From: Ignavibacteria bacterium
GTDB taxonomy: Bacteria > Bacteroidota > Ignavibacteria > SZUA-365
Direction: 5' to 3'
NCBI GenBank assembly: GCA_016720835.1
Contig: JADKJW010000030.1
Coordinates: 1-11,288, forward strand
Length of the DNA stretch: 11,288 bases
Of the stretch, positions 1-8,399 are shown in pieces. Made by a program: the position numbers and the translations under genes. Numbering within the stretch: position 1 is the first letter of the stretch; every line of letters begins with the position of its first letter. The notes under the pieces are model-generated. The model searched no databases and was not told the DNA's origin. It was given only the letters and a program-made list of their open reading frames with translations.

Positions 1-79
1 TTCGCTGCCTGCTGACCCTTGATATAGAGTTCCCTCCACCGCCCGTTCTTCTTCGTTCCACATACTTTTTGGAGGTCTC

Positions 80-3000
80 ATGGACTCTTCTCTTCCGAGA
101 TTTTTCCGGGCAGGTTCGACGCTCTTCGGATTGAGCCTCGTGCTGCTTCTTTCGTTTGCATCGTCATCGGCGCTTGCCCAGACGGGCAATATTGCACTTG
201 CGTCCCTCGGCTGCACGTGCACACACTCAGGCGGTGGGACTGGATACCCCGGCTACGGACCTGAGAATTACAACGACGGCATCACCACAACCACTTGGGG
301 CTGGACAAGCACCGCCGCGAATCCAGATCCCAATTCATGGATCCAGTTCGACTGGGGTGCCGTCGCCAAGAGCATCGGCGAGGTGAAGTTCTTCAATGTG
401 GATCTGAGCACCCGGTACATGTCGTCGGGTCGCATCCAGTATTGGAACGGCACGTCGTGGATCAATCACTACGACTTTCCTGCCGCGAGTATCCTCACCA
501 GAACGATTACCTTCTCACCAGTGACGACGACGAAGCTCCGCGTGACGAACATGACCATCACCGGATCGCAGACCAGCAACCCGAACTTCTATGAGATCGA
601 GATCAGGAGCACGGTTCTCGGAATGAACAATGCCGGTATCAGCGCGATGCCTTCTCCGCTGAACTTCTGCACGGGGACCTACCCGGTTATCGTCACGCTC
701 GTGAATTCCGGCGGGAACCGGATCACTTCCGCGACAATCAACTGGACGCTCAACAGCGTCGCGCAGACGCCAGTGACGTGGACAGGCCTGCTCGATACTT
801 TGAACGCGACGACACGTCAAACTGACGTCACCCTCACCACGATGAATTTCCCGGCCGGCACGCCGCAGAATTTCCAAGGTGTGGTCATCCCTGCCGAACG
901 GCGTCCCCGATACGGTGAGAGCCAATGACACGCTGTACGTGGTCAAGAAACCCGCGATTTCGGGCACCCTGACCATAGGCGGTGCATCACCGAGTTATCC
1001 GACATTTGCCGCGGCCGTGGCGGACCTCAATGCCAACGGCATTTGCGGCGCCACGGTGTTCAATGTGCGCTCCGGCACCTACAACGAACAGGTGAGCATC
1101 AATCAGATCAACGGCACATCCGCGACGAACACCATTACCTTCCAGTCCGAGACCTGGAACAGGGCCGACGTGATTCTCACCTTCGGCCCGACGGCTGTGG
1201 CCACGAACTACACGGTGAACATGAATGGCGCGGACTTCATCACGTTCAAGAACATGACGATCAAGTCGACGGGCACCACGTACTCCATTGTGCTCCAGTA
1301 CCTGAACGGCGCGAACGACAACATGATCCAGAGCTGCGTGATGATCCGCCCCTGGCGCCTCCACGAACAATTACAACGCTGTCGTCTACGGACCGTCAGG
1401 CTCCATCGATTCGCGGAATCAGTTCATCGGCAACACCTTCGACGGCGGCGCCTACGGCTTCTACTGGTGGGGATCGACGTACACGCCGGTCACATCCTGC
1501 GATCAGTACACGGTGTGGGACGGCAACACGTTTACGAACCAGTACGTCTACGGCCTGTACCTGTACTATCAGGACACGCCGATCTTCAAGAACAACACGA
1601 TCACGATGAACAACACGTACACGAACTACGGCCTCATGACCTACTACATGATGGGGCCGCTCGAATTCACCGGCAACAAAGTGCCTGACGGCCGTCGGGC
1701 ACCGTACGGCGTGTTGATCTATTCCTACGGCTGCACAAACAGCCTGAGTTCGCACCGCTGATGGCGAACAACTTCATCACCACCGGGGTCCGCGGCCTAC
1801 GGCATGTACCTGTACTATCCGACGCTCACGCGAAGGCCTACCACAACACCGTCCGAACCTTCGCAGCACACAGCTACGCCGGGGTGTACGTGTACTATGG
1901 CGACAACATCCAGCTCCGCAACAACATCGTGTACTGCCCGTCGGGCGCGATGCCGTACTACTGGTATCCGAACACGAACATCATCGCTGCTGACCGGAAC
2001 ATCTTCTACAACACCGGAACCTACTTCGGCTATTACAACGGCACGTACTACGCCAACCTCGCCGCCTGGCAGACGGCCACCGCGAAGGAAGCGAATTCGA
2101 AATCGCACACGGTGACCTTCGCAAACACGCCGACATGCGATCTGCATCTCGCGGGCGCCTCGCAGTACGATCCGAACCTGACGAGCGTGCTGCTTCCGGA
2201 AGTGACGGACGACATCGACAGGGACATGCGCGTGGTTCCGTACATCGGCGCGGACGAGGCCTGCTACATTCTCCCGGCGCAGGTGAAGTTCGAACTCCGC
2301 AACGCCAGCGGCCAGAAGGCCTCGTACGTGGAAATTCCCGGCACGCTGTACCTGTACTACGACATCAACTTCCCGAACACCGCGGCTTCGATCACCGCGA
2401 CGGTGAAGCTCTTCAATGCCATCACGAATCAGCTGGTCTGGTCGTCAAGCTTCTCCTTCAACAAGCCGGCCGGCTCGCCCGTGCAGGGCACGCAGGCGAT
2501 CCCGATACCGGGCAGCCTGGCTTCTGGCGCGTACAAGGCAGAAGTCGTGTACAACATGCCGAACTCCTGCGGCTTCTACATCGACTGGATTGCCGGAACG
2601 GCAGCGCTTCTTGCCGTGCCGCAGGGCAGCGTGCCTTGCGTGGTGTGGCCGGGCGACGTGAACAACGACGGCCTGGTGAACTTCGGCGACCGCTCGGGTC
2701 TCGACAAGTACATCGCGAACGCGAACCTGCGCGCCACCTGGCTGCAGGGTCCCGCGCGCTACCGCACGGACTTCGCCACCAACCCGCTCACGTACTACAC
2801 GTGGGAAGGGCAGGCGAGCGTGCCGTGGGCGACGCCGGAAGGCTGCTACATGGACTCGGACGGCAACGGGATGATCAACAACATGGATCACCTCGCGATC
2901 AAGCTGAACTGGATGAAGAAGCACGGCGCCCCGAAGGCGGGTGAAGCGGAAAGCTTCGACGTCGCGCAGAACTATCCGAATCCGTTCAATCCGATGACGA

Positions 3001-3230
3001 CGATCCGCTACTCGGTTCCGGAACGCAGCCGCGTGAGCATCGTGGTGACCGATATGCTCGGCCGCACGGTGGCGACGCTTGTGAACGGGACGATCGAGAG
3101 CGGCTCGCACACTGCCACCTTCGACGGCTCGCAGCTCGAGAGCGGCGGCTACATGGCCACCGTGAGCATGACGGGCGAGGAGAGCGGCCTCACCTTTACG
3201 AAAACCCTCAAGATGAGCCTGGTGAAATAA
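80..3230 (+). CDS. Large secreted T9SS surface protein: discoidin-like, beta-helix, dockerin-like, sorting domain (frameshifted)
   Basis: Seen: translation starts at the ATG at 80, four bases after GGAGG (71-75), with a signal peptide ending near SSALAQ. Next come a discoidin/F5-8C-like domain (about 185-610, with WIQFDWG and LRVTNMTITG), a beta-sandwich (about 625-880), and a long stretch of parallel beta-helix rungs rich in Asn and Tyr (about 990-2100). A further beta domain precedes two dockerin-like calcium loops (GDVNNDGLVNFGD near 2650; DSDGNGMINNMD near 2855). The protein ends in a type A T9SS sorting domain (YPNPFNPMTTIRY from about 2974, ending KTLKMSLVK). Reading frame changes near 880, 1350 and 1755, and a compensating pair lies between about 1785 and 1830. 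The repaired product would be about 1,050 residues. Known: such tails direct export across the outer membrane and anchoring or release at the surface. Inference: carbohydrate or surface binding; no catalytic motif was recognised. Bases 1-79 hold no supportable gene. Confidence 0.85.
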
Positions 3231-3245
3231 CTCGGTAAAGGTCCT

Positions 3246-3396
3246 CGCTCCCACGCTCCCGCGTGGGAGCGGATACAAACCATCATCGCTCCCACGCTCC
3301 GCGTGGGAGCGTTGTATTTGTGGAATGTTCCCACGCAGGAGCGTGGGAACAAGGGCCAGGTGAAACCAGATGTTCCCACGCAGGAGCGTGGGAACA
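3246..3396. repeat. Cluster of four REP-like palindromes, arranged A-A-B-B
   Basis: Four near-identical perfect hairpins lie between the surface-protein stop and its terminator. A1 is 3246-3271 and A2 is 3287-3311; both have stem CGCTCCCACGC with loop TCCC or TCC. B1 is 3326-3351 and B2 is 3371-3396; both have stem TGTTCCCACGC with loop AGGA. Each stem is 11 bp. The loops show that the A copies point opposite to the B copies. Start-to-start distances are 41, 39 and 45 bases. A and B differ at two stem positions, and both arms change together so pairing is kept. Known: REP-type elements mobilised by RAYT (TnpA-REP) transposases have this form. No such gene is in the window. Confidence 0.9.
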
Positions 3397-3418
3397 AGGA
3401 TGTCGAATTCTCCCTCTT

Positions 3419-3454
3419 GCCGGCCCGCACTTCCCGAGTGCGGGCCGGCGTTTT
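3419..3454 (+). terminator. Strong rho-independent terminator after the surface-protein gene and repeats
   Basis: A perfect 12-bp stem, GCCGGCCCGCAC (3419-3430) with GTGCGGGCCGGC (3438-3449), encloses a 7-base loop and is followed by G and TTTT (3451-3454). It lies 188 bases after the stop at 3230, which places the REP-like cluster in the 3' untranslated region. It also shows that the open frame running upstream of 3486 through this hairpin is not coding. Confidence 0.9.
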
Positions 3455-3485
3455 CTTGCTCCCGCGTCGCGTTGTATCTTCCGCG

Positions 3486-4841
3486 ATGATTCGCGAGCAT
3501 TCCAGATTCAGGTTCGCATGGGACGTCGCCGTGGTCGTCGCGATCGCGGCGAGCCTCTTCCTCATCCCGCTGCGCACCGTGTTCGGTCTCACGCTGTTCG
3601 CGTCGCAGAGCGCGTTGCTGCAGGCGTTCGACCTGGTGCTGTTGACGGACATCATGCTCAATTTCTTCACATCGTACCGTCGGCACGGAGTGGAGGAAGT
3701 TTCGCCGAAGCGCACGGCGATGCGGTATCTGCGGACGATGTTCGTTGTGGACGTCCTTGCGAACATTCCCGTCCACTACGCGTTGCTGGCGGAGCAGGGA
3801 GGCTTGGCGCATGCCGTGCTGCTCCTCCGTCTCCTGCGTCTCGTGCGCTTCCTCGCGCTCTTCAAAACGTGGGAGAGGCGCAGCTGGTCCATCGCGGGGT
3901 ATCTGCGGCTGTCCAAGCTTGCCGTGACGATCGGCGTCGCAATGCATGCAATCGCCTGCGCATGGTTTCTCTCGGCGCAGCTCGGTGGTTTTCCGTCGGA
4001 CTCCTGGATTGCCCGGCGCGGGCTCATAGACGCGTCCCCGGTCACGCACTACGTCCAGTCGCTGTACTGGACGGTGATCACGATGACCACCGTCGGGTAC
4101 GGCGACATCTCCGCGGGCAGAAACGTCGAGTACGCGCTGGCCGCGCTGATCGCGCTGCTCGGCGCGTCCGCATACGCATTCATGATCGGCAATGTGGCGT
4201 CGCTGCTGGGAAACCTCAACGCGGCCAAGACGGCCTATTGGAACCGCATTGAGACGGTGAACCGCTACCTTCACGAACGCAAGCTCCCGCGCGCGCTGAA
4301 CATGCAACTCCGGGATTATTACGAGTACGTCTGGGCGCGCTACCGCGGCGAACGCGAGAACGCGCTGTTCGACGATCTTCCGGTGCAGCTGCGCGCGGAA
4401 ATCGTGGAGCATCTGCTGAAAGATGTCATCAGCAATGCGCCCATCTTCGTGCACTGCACGCCGGCGCTCCGGCGCGTCCTCATCCTCGCCCTGCGGCCGC
4501 ATACCTATCCGCCGGATTGCCTCGTCCTCAGGGAAGACGAAATCGGCAAGGAAATGTGCTTTCTGATCGAGGGGCGCGCGCGCATTGTGACACTGCACGA
4601 CGGGCGCGAGCACGGGACCTTCGAGGCCGGAGAGTATTTCGGCGATCTGTCGATGGTGCTGAAGGAGCGCCGCACCGCATCCGTCATCACGGACACGTAC
4701 TGCGACATTTTCGTGCTCGGAAAAGACACCTACGACACGATCCTCGAGGAGCACCCGGAATTCATCGACGTGCTTTCCAAGACGTCCATGAACAAATCAG
4801 AGCGCATCGCGGACTTGCTCATCCAGGGGATCGTCATCTAG
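3486..4841 (+). CDS. Six-TM voltage-gated-type K+ channel with C-terminal cyclic-nucleotide-binding domain
   Basis: A 451-residue inner-membrane channel of the CNG/HCN/EAG-like type. Seen: S1 about residues 11-30, S2 about 42-62, S3 about 84-100, and an S4 with Arg at every third position (LLLRLLRLVRFLALF, about 112-126). S5 follows, then the K+ selectivity filter TVGYGD at 202-207 inside YWTVITMTTVGYGD, and S6. A C-linker (DDLPVQLRAEIVEHLL) leads to a cNMP-binding beta-roll whose phosphate-binding cassette reads GEYFGDLSMVLKERRTASV, with the expected Gly-Glu and Arg. The ATG at 3486 is chosen because the frame upstream runs through a terminator and palindromic repeats. No clear Shine-Dalgarno is visible. 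Known: in this family cyclic nucleotide binding, voltage or both gate the pore. Inference: K+ flux or membrane-potential signalling. The gene is intact and starts a probable three-gene set. Confidence 0.93.
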   Translation: MIREHSRFRFAWDVAVVVAIAASLFLIPLRTVFGLTLFASQSALLQAFDLVLLTDIMLNFFTSYRRHGVEEVSPKRTAMRYLRTMFVVDVLANIPVHYALLAEQGGLAHAVLLLRLLRLVRFLALFKTWERRSWSIAGYLRLSKLAVTIGVAMHAIACAWFLSAQLGGFPSDSWIARRGLIDASPVTHYVQSLYWTVITMTTVGYGDISAGRNVEYALAALIALLGASAYAFMIGNVASLLGNLNAAKTAYWNRIETVNRYLHERKLPRALNMQLRDYYEYVWARYRGERENALFDDLPVQLRAEIVEHLLKDVISNAPIFVHCTPALRRVLILALRPHTYPPDCLVLREDEIGKEMCFLIEGRARIVTLHDGREHGTFEAGEYFGDLSMVLKERRTASVITDTYCDIFVLGKDTYDTILEEHPEFIDVLSKTSMNKSERIADLLIQGIVI

Positions 4842-4952
4842 CGGTCGCGCGCGGTGGCCGACTCTCGTGCGCGTTCCCCCGTTGCACCGGAAGACGCGGG
4901 CGCATAGATTGCATGACCGTTCCGTCCAACATATCTCGAAGGGTTTTCGTCC

Positions 4953-5417
4953 ATGAGCGATGTCTCCTCGTCCCGCGCCGTCGATCGATCGGTCGTGCAT
5001 GCGGGTTTCGCTATCGGGCTGCTCGCGGTCGGCGCCGTGTGCGGTGTGCTGTACCTGCTTTCCGCCTTCCTTTCCCCGATGTTCGGGGAGTTTTCCATCC
5101 CCGCGGTTCTGTCCTTCGTGGAGGCGTTCGCGAAAGGGTGTCTGCTGCTGCTTGCGGGGTTCGCCGGATGGCGGCTTTCGCGCGGCGCCCGCGACACCGT
5201 CGCGCAGCTCCGCTTCGTGGGGAGATCTGGCCTGATCGTGTTCACCGGCTTCGCGGCGTTCACGATTCTGCTCTCCGCCATCGCGGAGGCCGACTGGACG
5301 GTGTCGTACGTGCGCGGACAGGGAGCCGTTCCGATTCTCCTGTTCCTTGCGCTGTTCGCCGGTCTTGCGTTCGCGATGGAGCGTCCGCGGATCCTGCGCC
5401 AGTTCACTGCGCGGTAG
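4953..5417 (+). CDS. Small four-TM membrane protein of unknown function, between two channel genes
   Basis: I do not recognise this 154-residue protein. Seen: four hydrophobic segments at about residues 17-40, 49-72, 92-113 and 123-140, short polar ends, no Cys or His cluster and no enzyme motif. Basic residues between TM2 and TM3 (WRLSRGARDTVAQLR) suggest that loop is cytoplasmic. It starts 111 bases after the K+ channel gene and stops 15 bases before the CASTOR/POLLUX-like gene, so co-transcription with the latter is likely. Inference: a small auxiliary or accessory subunit of one of the neighbouring channels, or an unrelated membrane protein. Base composition matches the neighbours, and the frame is intact with strongly membrane-protein-like content, so I consider the gene real. 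Confidence 0.75.
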   Translation: MSDVSSSRAVDRSVVHAGFAIGLLAVGAVCGVLYLLSAFLSPMFGEFSIPAVLSFVEAFAKGCLLLLAGFAGWRLSRGARDTVAQLRFVGRSGLIVFTGFAAFTILLSAIAEADWTVSYVRGQGAVPILLFLALFAGLAFAMERPRILRQFTAR

Positions 5418-5432
5418 AGAGGGCGTCATACC

Positions 5433-7403
5433 ATGCGCAATCCCCGTTTCAGAGACCGCTTGCGGTATCGCGTCGACCGGTTCTTTCAATCCGGATTCAC
5501 GTTTCAGGTCTTTATCTCCTTTTCCATCGTCGTCGCGATCATTTTCGTGTACTCGGTACTCGCGCATTTCCTCGGCGTGCTGCCCGGCAGGGATTTCGAT
5601 GTCGATGCGGAGGATCTCGCGGCGGGAAGAGAACCCTTCTGGCCGTCGGTGCGTTTCTGGTGGGTGTTGACGCATATCTTCGACACCTATTGGGTGGAAC
5701 GCGGCTCGCTCGAACAGTTCCTCTCCATCGCGTTGACCCTGCTGAACTACCTGGTCTTCGCGGGCCTCGTCGGACTCGTCGGCTCCAAGCTTGCCGAGCG
5801 ACTGGAGCGCGTCCGCCGTGGGACCTCGCGCATCGTCGAGAGCGGACACATCGTGATCCTGGGCTGGAGCGACAAGGTTGTGCCCATCGTCCGGCAACTG
5901 ATCGCGGGCCTCGATCTCAAAGGCACGGCCATCGCGATTCTCTCCGAGCGTCCGATGGAGGATATCGAAAGCGAGCTGCGGCGCGAGTTCGGCAAGAAGC
6001 AGCGCGTGCGATGGGCCATTCGCACGGGATCGCCCACGGACGTGTCCGATCTGCGGCTCCTGTCGCTGCAGACAGCGCGGACCATCATCGTGCTGCAGCC
6101 GGGCGAGGAGGTCCAAGGCGATTCCCGCGTCATCAAGAGCATCGTCACCATCGCGCATACGCTCGGCGATGCCGCGTCCATGAAGGGCGCTCCATCGCTC
6201 ATCGCCGAAATCGAGCAATCCGCCATGCACGCCATTGCGCGGGCCGCGGCGCACGGACTCTGTCTCTCCATCGTGCATCCTTCCGAGTATATCGCGAAGG
6301 TCATCCTGCAGACCGGCCGCCAGCGGGGTCTGGCATCCGTGTACGAAGAACTGCTGGCGTACGACGGAAGTGAATTCTACATCCGCCGCCAGCCCGGGCT
6401 GGACGGCATGCGTTGGAGCGACGTCGCCTTCGCGTTCGAGGACGCCCTCCCCGTCGGGTTCCTCCATGAAGGACGGACGACGCTGCTGCCCCACAGTGCG
6501 GAGCGCGCGGCTGTCTGCCCTCCGGGAGCTTCGATCATCGCTCTCGCGCGGGACCAGCGCGCCCTTGATCGCATGTCGCCGTCCGCGCCGATGGTTCTTC
6601 CAACCGGAAGACGGGAGCGGGGGGCGATTCAACCGGCGCGACGGCTGCTCCTTCTGGGCTACGATCAGAAGATTCCACGCATGCTCCACGAGACCAATGA
6701 GTATGCGCGTGCGCTGGGCGAATCGTTTACCGTCTGTCTGGTGAGTCCGCACTATGCCCGGAATCCGGTCGGCGACACGAAGACGCCGTTCGCGGGGGAG
6801 TACGCGCATCTCGACATCGAGGTGATTCCCCGGGATCCGCTCGTGTCGGGGGTCCTCGAATCGTTGCATCCGGATTCGTTCGATGTCATCATCATCATCG
6901 GAGAGCACGCCGCGACGGAGACCGTCGAGGACATCGACACGCGCTCCATCATGATCCTTCTTCTTCTGCACGCGAGAAGAAGGGAAGGAGGAGGCGACTG
7001 CGCGGCGATCGCGCATCGGCAGATCGTCGTCGAAATTCACCACCACGAAACCGCGAGGTCACGGCGTCGATCGCGGGCGAACACGACGTGATCATCACCA
7101 ACGAACTGGTCAGCCGCATGATCGCGCAACTGTGCCGCGAACCCGGGCTCGAGGAGGTTTCGCGATCTCTTCGACGTGGAAGGCGCCGAGTGTACTTCCA
7201 AACCGGTGCACCGATACGCTTCCGACGGCCTCACCGCGAGTTTCGGATCACTCATGGCGGCTGCGCTCGCAGCGGGGGAGACCCGCAATTGGTTTCGATG
7301 ACCCGCGGCGCGCGGGCGAAGCCGTCCTCAATCCGCGAAAGGAGACACCGGTTCCGCTCCGCGCCGATGTCAGACTGTGTGGCTCTCGGAATCCGAGTTA
7401 TGA
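5433..7403 (+). CDS. CASTOR/POLLUX-like ion channel with paired RCK-type domains (C-terminus frameshifted)
   Basis: Seen: TM1 about residues 22-44, a pore-like loop near RFWWVLTHIFD, and TM2 about 95-118 (LNYLVFAGLVGLVGS). The first nucleotide-binding lobe starts at about 137 (SGHIVILGWSDKVVPIVRQL) and continues through TARTIIVLQPGEE. A second lobe starts at about 403 (RLLLLGYDQKIPRML). This order matches bacterial relatives of the plant CASTOR and POLLUX/DMI1 channels. The open frame stops at 7091, but family-like sequence continues in other frames: REVTASIAGEHDVIITNEL (7053 onward), RDLFDVEGAECTSKPV (from 7161), AIGFDDPRRAGEAVLNP (from about 7285) and LSESEL with stop at 7401-7403. Breaks are near 7050 (A-run), 7158 (T-run), 7283 (C-run) and 7380. 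The repaired length is about 656 residues. Known: plant members are nuclear-envelope cation channels; bacterial ones are barely characterised. Inference: ligand-gated K+ or Ca2+ transport. Confidence 0.85.
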
Positions 7404-7411
7404 CCGGCAGA

Positions 7412-7447
7412 ACGCGCGGCCGGCGACGACGCGCGTCCTTTTATTTT
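7412..7447 (+). terminator. Rho-independent terminator after the CASTOR/POLLUX-like gene
   Basis: Stem ACGCGCG (7412-7418) pairs with CGCGCGT (7430-7436) around an 11-base loop and is followed by CC and TTTTATTTT. It begins 8 bases after the reconstructed stop at 7403, which independently supports that stop rather than the earlier one at 7091. Confidence 0.75.
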
Positions 7448-7467
7448 CGCCGCAACTGGAGTACTTT

Positions 7468-7525
7468 CCCCGTTTCACGCACAACGAAATTTCTCGTGAC
7501 GGGGTGTCATCGCCCATCGACACCC
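7468..7525 (+). promoter_or_regulatory. Two overlapping inverted repeats in the leader of the beta-barrel gene
   Basis: Hairpin 1: CCCCGT (7468-7473) and CACG (7476-7479) pair with CGTG (7495-7498) and ACGGGG (7499-7504), 10 bp with a two-base bulge. Hairpin 2: GGGTGTC (7502-7508) pairs with GACACCC (7519-7525), 7 bp with a 10-base loop. The two share bases 7502-7504, so they cannot fully form together. They lie 56 to 113 bases before the ATG at 7581. No T-run follows either. A regulatory role is inference only. Confidence 0.35.
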
Positions 7526-7580
7526 ATCGCAGCATCTGGAATGCAGCCACAGTTCCTCTTCATTCATCACGGGTGAATCC

Positions 7581-8270
7581 ATGAAAACACTTCTCACCGT
7601 CCTTCTCATTTCGGTCTTCGCGCTTGCCCCGGTAATCGCGCAGGAGCGCACGGTCGAGCGGACCGTCATAGTGCGTCAGGAAACGGACTTTTTCTCGCTT
7701 CGCGTCGGCACCTGGTTTCCCAAAGACAAGGAGAAGGAATTCTCCACGAACAACATCAGCACCCAGCAGATCGACCAGTCCCAGGCTATCGGGCTCGACT
7801 TCACGTACCGCTATCCGATGGGTCGCCCATTGTATTTCGATTTCGCCATCTCGGGATGGTACTCGACGTACAACTTTAAATTCAGGGAGATCATCAACGA
7901 TCCCGCCGTCGTGCAGGAAGCGGATGCATGGGTGGTCATCGTGCCGGTCACGGTTGGCATTTCCATCAATCCGCTGCCCGACAATCCCCTGCAACCCTAC
8001 GCACAGATTGGTATCGGCGGGTATTTCGGTACGTCAGGCCGGTCCGAGTATCAGGTGGCAAATACTGTGAAAACGACAACCAAGTATGACAAGACCCTGA
8101 TTGCCTTCGGTGGTTTCGTCGGGCTCGGTCTTGATTTCTTCATCACGCCGTCCTTCGCGCTTTCACTCGGCGGCAAATACCATATCGTGACGTTCGACGA
8201 AGAATTCCTGACGCGTCAGAAGGATTTCACCGGTCTCCAGGTGCTGCTCGGCATCACCACGAGAATCTGA
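7581..8270 (+). CDS. Outer-membrane beta-barrel protein (porin-family-like), intact
   Basis: A 229-residue exported protein. Seen: a clear signal peptide (MKTLLTVLLISVFALAPVIAQ) with cleavage probably after AQ. About eight alternating hydrophobic/polar strands follow, such as FFSLRVGTWFP, AIGLDFTYRYP, LYFDFAISGWYSTY, AWVVIVPVTVGISI, YAQIGIGGYFG, IAFGGFVGLGLDFFI and FALSLGGKYHIVTF, with a final strand LQVLLGITTRI. Known: this is the pattern of small 8-stranded outer-membrane barrels (OmpA/OmpW-like superfamily). The specific function is unknown. It stands alone: a terminator precedes it at 7412-7447 and another follows at 8295-8329. The ATG at 7581 is fixed by the signal peptide. No strong Shine-Dalgarno is visible. 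The reading frame is clean. Confidence 0.85.
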   Translation: MKTLLTVLLISVFALAPVIAQERTVERTVIVRQETDFFSLRVGTWFPKDKEKEFSTNNISTQQIDQSQAIGLDFTYRYPMGRPLYFDFAISGWYSTYNFKFREIINDPAVVQEADAWVVIVPVTVGISINPLPDNPLQPYAQIGIGGYFGTSGRSEYQVANTVKTTTKYDKTLIAFGGFVGLGLDFFITPSFALSLGGKYHIVTFDEEFLTRQKDFTGLQVLLGITTRI

Positions 8271-8294
8271 CCGGTCCCATTCGTGCCATCAACG

Positions 8295-8329
8295 CAGGCG
8301 CGCCGGCTCTCTCAGGACCGGCGCGCCTG
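8295..8329. terminator. Bidirectional hairpin between convergent genes
   Basis: A perfect 12-bp GC-rich stem, CAGGCGCGCCGG (8295-8306) with CCGGCGCGCCTG (8318-8329), has an 11-base loop. It sits 24 bases after the beta-barrel stop and about 70 bases after the stop of the minus-strand signalling gene. The flanking T-run is weak (TGTCTATC), so termination strength is uncertain. Confidence 0.65.
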
Positions 8330-8399
8330 TGTCTATCATGGGGGTATTCGGGGAGCCGCTTCGCGCGTGAAGCAGCTCGCGAGATGTCAGGAAGCGTGC

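Noticed and set aside
22..28. TATAGAG as a -10 box for the surface-protein gene
   Set aside because: No matching -35 or -33 element lies at a suitable distance within the window, and one short AT-rich match is not enough.
3246..3396. CRISPR-like array
   Set aside because: Repeats are perfect palindromes of about 25 bases in two opposite orientations with 14-19-base spacers, and no cas genes are present. REP-like elements fit better.
3303..3485. N-terminal extension of the K+ channel frame beginning at 3303
   Set aside because: It reads through two REP-like palindromes (giving the repeated VPTQERGNK) and a strong terminator at 3419-3454. The ATG at 3486 starts directly before S1.
2445..4754. 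Long minus-strand open frame of 769 codons
   Set aside because: It spans the convincing plus-strand sorting domain, the palindromes and the channel gene. Its translation is Arg/His-rich low-complexity sequence with no recognisable domain, a typical shadow in GC-rich DNA.
4517..6373. Plus-strand open frame of 618 codons
   Set aside because: It overlaps three well-supported genes in another frame and is Arg-rich without domains.
4797..7046. Long minus-strand open frame of 749 codons
   Set aside because: It is antisense to the 4-TM and CASTOR/POLLUX-like genes. Composition is dominated by Arg, His, Asp and Glu with no domain, so it is a shadow frame.
7088..7584. Separate small plus-strand genes in two frames
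   Set aside because: Parts of these frames are the displaced C-terminus of the CASTOR/POLLUX-like protein; the remainder runs through the terminator at 7412-7447.
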